DNA from: an uncultured bacterium
GTDB lineage: Bacteria; Bacillota; Clostridia; Lachnospirales; Lachnospiraceae
NCBI GenBank assembly: GCA_905215775.1
Contig: CAJMRM010000024.1
Span: 1-39,250, forward strand
DNA: 39,250 nt
Direction of reading: 5' to 3'
A program made the position numbers and the translations under genes. Each line of letters begins with the position of its first letter. The stretch's first letter is position 1. The notes beneath the pieces are model-generated. The model was not told the origin of the DNA. It saw only the letters and a list, made by a program, of their open reading frames with translations, and did no database searches. Of the stretch, positions 23,732-31,861 are shown in pieces.

Positions 23732-25651
23732 ATGGCGAAGGTACAGTATAATGCTGACAGTATCACAGTTTTAGAGGGCCTGGAAGCCGTCAGGAAGCGG
23801 CCCGGCATGTATATTGGAAGCGTTGGAACCAAGGGCTTAAACCATTTAATATATGAGATCGTAGATAATGCGGTAGACGAACACCTGGCGGGATACTGTA
23901 CGGAGGTCCTGGTGGCCCTGGAGGCCGACGGCTCCTGTACTGTAAGGGACAACGGCCGCGGGATCCCGGTGGGCTTACATAAAAAAGGCGTTTCCGCCGA
24001 GCGTGTGGTGCTTTCCACCCTCCATGCCGGAGGAAAATTTGACAATGATTCCTATAAGACCAGCGGCGGTCTCCACGGTGTGGGCTCGTCGGTGGTGAAC
24101 GCTCTGTCGGAGCGGCTGTCCATTAAGGTATACAGAGACGGATATATCCACTTTGACGCATACGAAAGAGGGATCCCCACGGTGGAATTGAAGGACGGAC
24201 TTCTTCCCACCCTGGGGCGTACAAAGGAAACGGGGACAGAGATCAACTTTCTTCCGGATCCCGGGATCTTTGAGAAAACGCGTTTCAAGGCCGACTGGCT
24301 CAAAAGCCGTCTCCATGAATCGGCTTATCTGAATCCCCGCCTGACGATCCGCTATGAAAACCGGCGGCCGGGCGAGGAGGAGAGCCTGACGTTTTCCGAG
24401 CCCGACGGCATCGTGGCGTATGTAAGGGAGCTGAACGGCGGGAAGGACGCCGTCCATGAGCCGATATATTTTAAGGGGACCGTTGAAAATATCGAGGTGG
24501 AGGCGGCCTTCCAGTTCGTAGACGCCTTTGAAGAGAACGTTCTGGGCTTCTGCAACAACATCTTCACCCAGGAGGGCGGCACCCACCTGGTGGGCTTTAA
24601 AACAAGATTCACGAACCTGATCAATACATACGCCAGGGAGCTGGGGATCCTGAAGGAAAAGGACGCCAATTTCACCGGGGCGGATACGAGAAACGGAATG
24701 ACGGCCGTGGTGGCAGTCAAGCATCCGGACCCTATTTTTGAAGGACAGACAAAGACAAAGCTGGCCAGCGCCGACGCCACAAAGGCCGTATTCTCCATCT
24801 GCGGAGAAGAACTGCAGCTTTTCTTTGACCGGAATCTGGAGGTCCTGAAAGCCATCATCGCCTGTGCGGAAAAATCGGCGAAGATCCGGAAGGCAGAGGA
24901 AAAAGCCAAAACCAATATGCTGTCCAAATCCAGGTTTTCCTTTGACAGCAACGGAAAGCTGGCCAACTGTGAAAGCCGGGATCCGTCCAAATGCGAGATC
25001 TTCATCGTGGAGGGCGATTCCGCCGGAGGATCGGCGAAAATGGGCCGGAACCGCCAGTACCAGGCGATCCTTCCCATCCGCGGAAAGATCCTAAACGTGG
25101 AAAAGGCCTCTATGGATAAGGTTCTGGCCAATGCAGAGATCAAGACCATGATCAACGCCTTTGGCTGCGGCTTTTCTGAGGGCTATGGCAATGATTTTGA
25201 TATCACCAAATTAAAATATGATAAGATCGTCCTGATGACCGATGCGGACGTGGACGGAAGCCACATCGATACGCTTCTCCTTACCTTCCTGTACCGGTTC
25301 ATGCCGGAGCTGATCTACGACGGCCACGTTTATATCGCCATGCCGCCTCTTTATAAGGTGGTCCCCAAACGGGGAGAGGAGCGATACCTTTACGACGACA
25401 AGGCCCTGGAGGAGTATAAGAGGACCCATTCGGGAGATTTTACGCTCCAGCGGTATAAGGGCCTCGGCGAGATGGATTCGGACCAGCTTTGGGAGACAAC
25501 CCTAAACCCGGAGAACCGGGTGCTCAAGCGGGTGGAGATCGAGGACGCCAGAATGGCCAGCGAGGTGACCGAGCTTCTAATGGGAAGCGACGTGCCTCCC
25601 AGGAAAAAATTCATTTACGACCACGCCGACGAGGCAGAGATCGACGCCTAA
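23732..25651 (+). CDS. parE: Type IIA topoisomerase subunit B (topoisomerase IV ParE-like)
   Basis: 639 residues. The GHKL ATPase domain shows LEAVRKRPGMYIGS, LIYEIVDNAVDEHLAGY, VRDNGRGIPV and GGLHGVGSSVVNALS. The transducer domain follows, then the Toprim domain with FIVEGDSAGGSAKMGR (about residue 426) and LMTDADVDGSHIDTLLL, and the tail FTLQRYKGLGEMDSDQLWET. The subunit hydrolyses ATP to drive double-strand passage. The name parE rather than gyrB rests on pairing with a 744-residue A subunit without a GyrA box; the organism should have gyrB and gyrA elsewhere. GGAGG precedes ATG 23732. It is 93 bases upstream of parC. Confidence 0.88.
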   Translation: MAKVQYNADSITVLEGLEAVRKRPGMYIGSVGTKGLNHLIYEIVDNAVDEHLAGYCTEVLVALEADGSCTVRDNGRGIPVGLHKKGVSAERVVLSTLHAGGKFDNDSYKTSGGLHGVGSSVVNALSERLSIKVYRDGYIHFDAYERGIPTVELKDGLLPTLGRTKETGTEINFLPDPGIFEKTRFKADWLKSRLHESAYLNPRLTIRYENRRPGEEESLTFSEPDGIVAYVRELNGGKDAVHEPIYFKGTVENIEVEAAFQFVDAFEENVLGFCNNIFTQEGGTHLVGFKTRFTNLINTYARELGILKEKDANFTGADTRNGMTAVVAVKHPDPIFEGQTKTKLASADATKAVFSICGEELQLFFDRNLEVLKAIIACAEKSAKIRKAEEKAKTNMLSKSRFSFDSNGKLANCESRDPSKCEIFIVEGDSAGGSAKMGRNRQYQAILPIRGKILNVEKASMDKVLANAEIKTMINAFGCGFSEGYGNDFDITKLKYDKIVLMTDADVDGSHIDTLLLTFLYRFMPELIYDGHVYIAMPPLYKVVPKRGEERYLYDDKALEEYKRTHSGDFTLQRYKGLGEMDSDQLWETTLNPENRVLKRVEIEDARMASEVTELLMGSDVPPRKKFIYDHADEAEIDA

Positions 25652-25744
25652 GGGCAGGGCAGGACGGCCGGAGAGGCCGGGACCGGAGGGAGCCGACGAT
25701 CCCCTCCGCCAAAACGGAAAACAGGAAAGAAGGAGAGCCGGACA

Positions 25745-27979
25745 ATGGCTGAAAAGATATTAAGAACCGAATATTCCGAGGAGATGCAAAAAAGCTATCT
25801 GGATTATTCCATGAGCGTCATCACTGCCAGAGCCATCCCTGACGCCAGGGACGGCTTAAAGCCGGTGCAGCGGCGCGTACTTTACGATATGAGCGAGCTC
25901 CATCTGGACCACGATAAGCCCCACCGGAAATCGGCGCGAATCGTAGGAGATACCATGGGTAAATACCATCCCCACGGCGACAGCTCTATTTATGAGACCC
26001 TGGTGGTCATGTCCCAGGATTTTAAAAAGGGGATGGCCCTGGTGGACGGCCACGGAAACTTCGGCTCCATCGAGGGAGACGGAGCCGCCGCCATGCGTTA
26101 CACCGAAGCCAGGCTGAAAAAATTCGCCGAGGAGGTTTACTTAAAGGATCTGGATAAAACCGTGGATTTCGTATCCAACTACGATGAAACGGAAACGGAG
26201 CCGGAGGTGCTGCCGGTACGGGTCCCCAACCTTCTGATCAACGGAGCCGAGGGAATCGCCGTGGGCATGAGCACCAGCATTCCGCCTCACAATCTGGGAG
26301 AGGTGGTGGATGCGGTCAAGGCCTACATCGACAACCGGCTGATGACGGTGGAGGATCTGATGCAGTACCTGCCGGGACCGGATTTCCCCACCGGCGGGAT
26401 CATCGCCAATAAGAAGGACCTTCTTTCCATTTATGAAACGGGAGCGGGAAAGCTCCGTCTCCGGGGAAAGATCGAGGTGGAGCTGGGACGCAGGAAGGCG
26501 GACCGGGATAAGCTGGTGATCACCGAGATCCCCTATACCATGATCGGCGCAGGGATCAATAAGTTTCTGTCAGACGTGGCGGATCTGGTGGAGAGCCGGA
26601 AGCTGCCGGACGTGGTGGACATCTCCAACCAGTCCAGCAAAGAGGGGATCCGCATTGTCTTAGAACTGAAAAAAGACGCAGACGTCAATAAAATACGGAA
26701 TCTTTTATATAAGAAGACGAAGCTGGAGGATACCTACGGCGTCAATATGCTGGCCATCGACGACGGACGGCCGGAGACCATGAACTTAAAGCAGATCTTA
26801 AACACATTCCTGGAATTCCAGTATAAAAACATGACCAGAAAATATAATGTTCTTCTGGAAAAGGAGCTGGAAAAGAAGGAGGTGCAGGAAGGCCTTATCG
26901 GAGCCTGCGATGTGATCGATGTGATCATTGCCGTCCTCCGGGGCTCCAAAAACCTAAAAGACGCCAGGGACTGCCTGATGATAGGAAATACCGCAAATAT
27001 TAAATTTCGCTCTCCAGGCTTTGAGGAGGAGGCGAAAAAGCTCTGCTTTACGGAGCGCCAGGCGTCCGCGATCCTGGAAATGCGGCTTTATAAGCTCATC
27101 GGCCTGGAGATCCTGGCCTTACAGAAGGCGTATAAGGAAACCCTAAAACGGATCCGGGAATACCGCCATATCCTGTCCAGCCAGAAAAACATGGATACGG
27201 TCATCAAGGAGGATCTGGACCGGATCCGGGAGGAGTTTGCCGGGGAGCGCCGGACCGTCATCGAAGACGGGGAGGAGATCGTCTGCCAGGAGGAAAAGGA
27301 GGCCGCCCGGGAAATGATCTTTGCCATGGACCGGTTCGGCTACTGCAAGCTTCTGGAAAAGGCCGTCTGCGAAAGGAACCCGGAGGCAGTCCAGGCAGAG
27401 CATGTGGAGGTGGTCCCGGTAATGACCGACGACCGGATCTGCTTCTTTACGGATACAGGCTCCATGTATCAGGCCAAGGCCGCCGATGTGCCGGTGGGAA
27501 AACTAAAGGATAAAGGGGTCCCCCTGGATAATATCAGCCGGTTCGAGGGGGCAAGGGAGCGGATCCTCCTGACTCTTCCCGCAACAGAGCTTCCTGGGAA
27601 AAAGCTCCTTTTTGCCACAGAAGCCGCCATGCTGAAGATCGTACCGGGAGAGGAATTCCTCACAGCCAACCGTATGGTGGCCGCCACGAAGCTTTCAGAG
27701 GGCGACCAGGCGGCGGAGATCCGGGTTCTTTCCGGGGAAACGGAGATCGTACTGCAGACAAAGGAGGGTATGTTCCTCCGGTTTACGACAGAAGAGATCC
27801 CGGAGCTTAAAAAGAACAGCCGGGGCGTCCGGGGCATGAAGCTGGAAAACGGCGACCGGCTGGAGCACGTCTACTTTCCGGAGAAAGAGCCCCTGGCAGT
27901 CTATAAAGAAAAAGAAGTCCACCTGAACCGTCTCAGAATGGCGAAACGGGACGGCAAGGGAACAAAAACAAGAATATAA
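25745..27979 (+). CDS. parC: Type IIA topoisomerase subunit A (topoisomerase IV ParC-like)
   Basis: 744 residues. The breakage-reunion domain opens with YLDYSMSVITARAIPDARDG and LKPVQRRVLYDMSEL; the catalytic tyrosine is Tyr119 in AAMRYTEARL. The quinolone region GKYHPHGDSSIYETLVVM keeps the usual Ser and acidic Glu, so no classical resistance change is seen. The C-terminal beta-propeller is short, with the GVRGMKLENGD repeat, and I see no QRRGGKG GyrA box, which favours topoisomerase IV. AAGGAG precedes the ATG. A hairpin CGGAGGG/CCCTCCG lies in the parE-parC gap without a T run. The next gene, deoD, starts 28 bases later. Confidence 0.88.
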   Translation: MAEKILRTEYSEEMQKSYLDYSMSVITARAIPDARDGLKPVQRRVLYDMSELHLDHDKPHRKSARIVGDTMGKYHPHGDSSIYETLVVMSQDFKKGMALVDGHGNFGSIEGDGAAAMRYTEARLKKFAEEVYLKDLDKTVDFVSNYDETETEPEVLPVRVPNLLINGAEGIAVGMSTSIPPHNLGEVVDAVKAYIDNRLMTVEDLMQYLPGPDFPTGGIIANKKDLLSIYETGAGKLRLRGKIEVELGRRKADRDKLVITEIPYTMIGAGINKFLSDVADLVESRKLPDVVDISNQSSKEGIRIVLELKKDADVNKIRNLLYKKTKLEDTYGVNMLAIDDGRPETMNLKQILNTFLEFQYKNMTRKYNVLLEKELEKKEVQEGLIGACDVIDVIIAVLRGSKNLKDARDCLMIGNTANIKFRSPGFEEEAKKLCFTERQASAILEMRLYKLIGLEILALQKAYKETLKRIREYRHILSSQKNMDTVIKEDLDRIREEFAGERRTVIEDGEEIVCQEEKEAAREMIFAMDRFGYCKLLEKAVCERNPEAVQAEHVEVVPVMTDDRICFFTDTGSMYQAKAADVPVGKLKDKGVPLDNISRFEGARERILLTLPATELPGKKLLFATEAAMLKIVPGEEFLTANRMVAATKLSEGDQAAEIRVLSGETEIVLQTKEGMFLRFTTEEIPELKKNSRGVRGMKLENGDRLEHVYFPEKEPLAVYKEKEVHLNRLRMAKRDGKGTKTRI

Positions 27980-28007
27980 TCACAATCATCAAAGGAGGAC
28001 CATCGAT

Positions 28008-28727
28008 ATGGCAAACAACATTCCAACCCCGCATATTTCAGCAAAAGAAGGCGAGATCGCACCCTCTATCCTGCTTCCGGGGGATCCGCTGCGGGCAAAG
28101 TACATTGCAGAAAATTTCCTGGCAGGAGCAAAGCAGTTCAACTCCACCAGAAACATGTTCGGGTATACCGGCTTTTACCGGGATAAGCCTGTTTCCGTCA
28201 TGGGAACCGGCATGGGCTGCGCGTCCATGGGCATCTACTCCCATGAGCTGATGAATTTCTACGGCGTAAAGAAGCTGGTGCGGGTGGGGACTGCCGGAGC
28301 GATGCAGAAGACCACCCATATCCGTGACCTGGTGCTGGCCATGGGTGCATGCACAGGAACCGGCTATGTAAAGGAGCTGGGACTGCCAGAGGGCTATTCC
28401 TGTATCGCAGACTTCGGGCTTCTCATCAAGGCGGCTCTGGAGGCGGAACAGCGCGGTCTTTCCTACCATGTGGGGAACGTGCTGACCTCCGACGTTTTCT
28501 ATGCGCCGGAAAAGGCAAAAAAAGAAGGTGTTGGCTATGAGGATGTGGGAGTCCTTGCGGCAGAGATGGAAACGGCCGCTCTTTACGCCAACGCTGCTCT
28601 GGCGGGAGCCCAGGCGCTTTCGATCCTGACGATTTCAGATTCCCTGATCACCGGAGAGGCCACTACGGCTGAGGAACGTCAGAATTCCTTTATGGACATG
28701 GTACAGGTGGCTCTGGAGATCCTGTAA
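28008..28727 (+). CDS. deoD: Purine-nucleoside phosphorylase, DeoD type
   Basis: 239 residues, standard for the hexameric DeoD family, which cleaves purine nucleosides with phosphate. PTPHISAKEGEIAPSILLPG opens the chain with the conserved GDPLRAKYIAENFL; FYGVKKLVRVGTAGAMQ is the phosphate site region; AEMETAALYANAA carries the ribose-binding Met-Glu, and LTISDSLITGE holds the catalytic Asp. AAAGGAGGACC precedes ATG 28008. It lies 28 bases after parC, with no promoter or terminator between, so it is probably co-transcribed. Confidence 0.96.
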   Translation: MANNIPTPHISAKEGEIAPSILLPGDPLRAKYIAENFLAGAKQFNSTRNMFGYTGFYRDKPVSVMGTGMGCASMGIYSHELMNFYGVKKLVRVGTAGAMQKTTHIRDLVLAMGACTGTGYVKELGLPEGYSCIADFGLLIKAALEAEQRGLSYHVGNVLTSDVFYAPEKAKKEGVGYEDVGVLAAEMETAALYANAALAGAQALSILTISDSLITGEATTAEERQNSFMDMVQVALEIL

Positions 28728-28800
28728 TTCATCTTGATTTTTTTTCCTGTCCGCGGTAGGATAGGGGACAGCAAATCGATAACAGCGAGGAGAGACGATT

Positions 28801-29886
28801 ATGGAAAAGAAACTGAGAGTCGGTATTCTTGGCGCCACAGGAATGGTGTGCCAGAGATTTATTTCCCTTCTGGAGGACCACCCCTGGTTCCAGGTGGTGA
28901 CTGTGGCCGCCAGCGCCCGCTCTGCCGGAAAAACGTATGAGGAGGCGGTGGGAGACCGCTGGAAGATGGCCGTTCCCATGCCGGAGGCTGTGAAAAACCT
29001 GGTCGTCATGAACGTGGCTGAGGTGGAGAAGGTAGCCTCCACCGTGGACTTTGTATTCAGCGCCGTGGATATGACGAAGGATGAGATCCGGGCCATCGAG
29101 GAGGCCTACGCCCAAACGGAGACCCCGGTGGTCTCCAATAACAGCGCCCACCGGTGGACGCCGGATGTGCCTATGGTGATCCCGGAGATCAACCCGGAGC
29201 ATTTTGCTGTGATCCCCTTCCAGAGAAAGCGGCTGGGCACCTCCAGGGGCTTTGTGGCCGTGAAGCCCAACTGCTCCATCCAGAGCTATACCCCGGCCCT
29301 GACCGCCTGGAAGGAATTTGAGCCCTATGAGGTAGTCGCCACCACATACCAGGCCATCTCCGGCGCTGGAAAGACCTTTAAGGACTGGCCGGAAATGGTG
29401 GAGAACATCATCCCCTATATCGGCGGAGAGGAAGAAAAGAGCGAGCAGGAGCCTCTGCGGATCTGGGGATCCCTGGAGGGCGGCGTCATCGTAAAGGCAA
29501 AGGAGCCGGTGATCACCTGCCAGTGTATCCGCGTTCCCGTTCTCAATGGGCATACTGCTGCCGTTTTCGTGAAATTCCGGAAAAAACCGTCAAAAGAACA
29601 GCTGATCGAAAAACTGGTGAGCTTTAGAGGCCTTCCCCAGGAGTTGAACCTTCCCAGCGCACCGGAGCAGTTTATCCAGTATATGGAGGAGGACGACCGT
29701 CCCCAGGTGACTCTGGATGTGGACTTCGGAAAGGGAATGGGCGTATCCATCGGACGCCTCAGGGAGGACACGGTCTATGACTGGAAATTCGTGGGCCTGT
29801 CCCATAACACCGTAAGAGGAGCTGCCGGCGGGGCCGTGCTCTGCGCAGAGCTTCTGACAAAGCAGGGCTACATTACACATAAGTAA
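28801..29886 (+). CDS. asd: Aspartate-semialdehyde dehydrogenase, archaeal/fungal-type subfamily
   Basis: 361 residues. Reduces aspartyl phosphate to aspartate semialdehyde for lysine, threonine and methionine synthesis. The NADP-binding loop is VGILGATGMVCQRF; catalytic Cys158 is in KPNCSIQSY; the later CIRVPVLNGHTAAVFV holds the active-site His. The extra insert VENIIPYIGGEEEKSE and overall motif spacing match the subfamily found in archaea, fungi and some Firmicutes rather than the E. coli type. GAGGAGAG precedes ATG 28801. It is 73 bases after deoD and 15 bases before galM. Confidence 0.95.
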   Translation: MEKKLRVGILGATGMVCQRFISLLEDHPWFQVVTVAASARSAGKTYEEAVGDRWKMAVPMPEAVKNLVVMNVAEVEKVASTVDFVFSAVDMTKDEIRAIEEAYAQTETPVVSNNSAHRWTPDVPMVIPEINPEHFAVIPFQRKRLGTSRGFVAVKPNCSIQSYTPALTAWKEFEPYEVVATTYQAISGAGKTFKDWPEMVENIIPYIGGEEEKSEQEPLRIWGSLEGGVIVKAKEPVITCQCIRVPVLNGHTAAVFVKFRKKPSKEQLIEKLVSFRGLPQELNLPSAPEQFIQYMEEDDRPQVTLDVDFGKGMGVSIGRLREDTVYDWKFVGLSHNTVRGAAGGAVLCAELLTKQGYITHK

Positions 29887-29901
29887 GTCAGGGAGGTTAT
29901 G

Positions 29902-30948
29902 ATGGCAGTAAAAAAAGAGCATTTTGGATGCATGTCCGACGGACGGGAGATCAGCCTTTACACCATAGACAACGGCAGCGTATCGGCCTCCTTCACCGAC
30001 CTGGGCGCTGTCTGGGTAAGCATGATGGTCCCGGACAGAAACGGGGAACTGGCGGATGTGCTGTTAGGCTATGACGACGCAGAGGGGTATCTGGTCAACG
30101 GCCCCCATTTCGGCTCCATCGTGGGCCGGATCGCCAACCGCACCGGCGGCGCTTCCTTCACCTTAAACGGGATCCCCTATGTGCTGGAGAAAAACAAGGG
30201 GGAGAACAACCTCCACAGCGGTTCTGATTACTATGACCGGAGGCTGTGGGCCGCCCGGGAAGCGGGCGAGGACTCGGTGGTATTCCTTCTGGACAGTCCA
30301 GACGGCGACCAGGGATTTCCCGGAGAGCTGAAGATTTCCGTAAAATATACGCTGACCAGGGAAAATGCCGTGGAGATCCTTTATGCGGTCACCAGCGACT
30401 GGGACACCCCGGTGAACATGACAAACCACGCTTATTTTAATCTGGGCGGCCATGCTTCCGGGTCTGTGCTGGAAACCCGCATCCAGATCCTGGCGGACTC
30501 CTTTACGCCCACGGACGCCGATTCTATCCCCACCGGAGAGATCCTTCCGGTGGAAGGAACGCCCATGGATTTCCGCACCCCGAAGACCATAGGAACAGAC
30601 ATCGGCTCCGACTATATCCAGATCGTCCAGGGAAAGGGCTTTGACCACAACTGGTGCCTGAACCACGCTCCGGGCGTCTGCGGACTGGCAGCCAGCGCAT
30701 ACCATGCGGCCAGCGGCCGGGCCATGGATGTTTATACAGATCTTCCCGGCGTCCAGTTCTATACCGGCAACTGGCTGGGAGGAGAAAAGGGAAAGAACGG
30801 TGTTTCCTATGAGGACCGGGACGCGTTCTGCTTTGAGACCCAGATGTATCCCGATTCTGTGAACCATCCCCAGTTTCCTTCTCCGGTGGTCAAGGCCGGA
30901 ACCACTCACACGACCCGGACCAGCTACCGGTTCTATATAGGGAAATAG
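29902..30948 (+). CDS. galM: Aldose 1-epimerase (galactose mutarotase)
   Basis: 348 residues. Interconverts alpha and beta anomers of sugars such as galactose. Seen are FGSIVGRIANRTGG, the catalytic His176 in NHAYFNLGGH, and the catalytic Glu in FETQMYPDSVNHPQF near the end. ATG 29902 is preferred over the adjacent ATG 29899 because GGGAGG (29891-29896) is then 5 bases away. It follows asd by 15 bases and precedes the EamA gene by 4, so these three share a transcript although their roles are unrelated. No other Leloir pathway gene is present in the window. Confidence 0.95.
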   Translation: MAVKKEHFGCMSDGREISLYTIDNGSVSASFTDLGAVWVSMMVPDRNGELADVLLGYDDAEGYLVNGPHFGSIVGRIANRTGGASFTLNGIPYVLEKNKGENNLHSGSDYYDRRLWAAREAGEDSVVFLLDSPDGDQGFPGELKISVKYTLTRENAVEILYAVTSDWDTPVNMTNHAYFNLGGHASGSVLETRIQILADSFTPTDADSIPTGEILPVEGTPMDFRTPKTIGTDIGSDYIQIVQGKGFDHNWCLNHAPGVCGLAASAYHAASGRAMDVYTDLPGVQFYTGNWLGGEKGKNGVSYEDRDAFCFETQMYPDSVNHPQFPSPVVKAGTTHTTRTSYRFYIGK

Positions 30949-30952
30949 GGCC

Positions 30953-31861
30953 ATGGAAGGAACAACCAGTAAAAACGCAAAGCTCCTGGCGGCCGCCGGC
31001 TTCCTTTTCATTACCATGATCTGGGGCGGCTCCTTTGTGGTGATGAAAAACTCTGTGGATCTGGTGCCGCCCTCGTATCTGCTGGCGCTCCGGTTCACCC
31101 TGGCTGCTGTCTTCATGGCTCTGGCCTTTCCCGCGCGGATGAAAAAGCTGGACCGGGAATCTCTGACCTGCGGCCTTATTATGGGGGGCTTCCTGACCCT
31201 GGCCTACCTGTTCCAGACCTATGGGATCAAGTATACCACGGCCAGCAAGAACGCCTTTATCACAGCCCTTTATGTAGTCCTGGTGCCGTTTTTGTACTGG
31301 AGGATCAGTAAAAAGCGGCCGGGGCTCAACCAGATCGCAGCCGGGCTGGTGGCAGTTGCCGGGCTGGCACTGCTGACTCTAAAGCATGAGTCCGGGATCA
31401 ACCTGGGAGACGCCCTGACCTTTCTCTGCGGCGTATGCTTTGCCATCCACATGATCTGCACGGAGGAGTATGCGAAACGGTGCGATCCCATTCTCCTGGC
31501 TGCGGTCCAGGTGGCGGCTGTGGGACTGTTCAACTGGATCCTTGCTCCGTTTCTGGACGGCCCCGGAGCCTTTGATCCGTCCATGCTGCTTCAGAAAAGC
31601 CTGATCCTGGGACTTCTTTATCTGTCCCTGATCTGTACCACTGTGGGCTTTCTGATCCAGACTGTGGGACAGAAATATATCAGCGCCACTACGGTTTCGC
31701 TTCTTTTGTCCCTGGAAGCCGTATTCGGGACCCTGTTTTCAGTGATCTTCCTCAATGAGGTCCTCACAGGAAGGATGATCCTGGGCTGCGTCCTCATGTT
31801 CTCGGCGCTTTTGATGTCCGAGTTGCATTTTACGACGCCTGGAAAGGAAGTTCATGGGTAA
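30953..31861 (+). CDS. EamA/DMT family transporter
   Basis: 302 residues with about ten hydrophobic helices arranged as two EamA repeats. The first opens with LLAAAGFLFITMIWGGSFVV and FTLAAVFMALAFPARM; the second with GDALTFLCGVCFAIHMICTE and ends VSLLLSLEAVFGTLFSVIFL then EVLTGRMILGCVLMFSALLM. Members export or import metabolites such as amino acids; the substrate cannot be read from sequence. The gene overlaps the second topB by eight bases, so the two are translationally coupled. Confidence 0.9.
   Translation: MEGTTSKNAKLLAAAGFLFITMIWGGSFVVMKNSVDLVPPSYLLALRFTLAAVFMALAFPARMKKLDRESLTCGLIMGGFLTLAYLFQTYGIKYTTASKNAFITALYVVLVPFLYWRISKKRPGLNQIAAGLVAVAGLALLTLKHESGINLGDALTFLCGVCFAIHMICTEEYAKRCDPILLAAVQVAAVGLFNWILAPFLDGPGAFDPSMLLQKSLILGLLYLSLICTTVGFLIQTVGQKYISATTVSLLLSLEAVFGTLFSVIFLNEVLTGRMILGCVLMFSALLMSELHFTTPGKEVHG

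Noticed and set aside
25745..27979. Quinolone-resistance change in the A subunit
   Set aside because: The GDSSIYE stretch keeps the normal Ser and acidic residue.
28735..28777. T run followed by CTGTCC/GGACAG inverted repeat between deoD and asd
   Set aside because: The T run is on the wrong side of the stem for a plus-strand terminator, and the minus-strand reading gives A after the stem.
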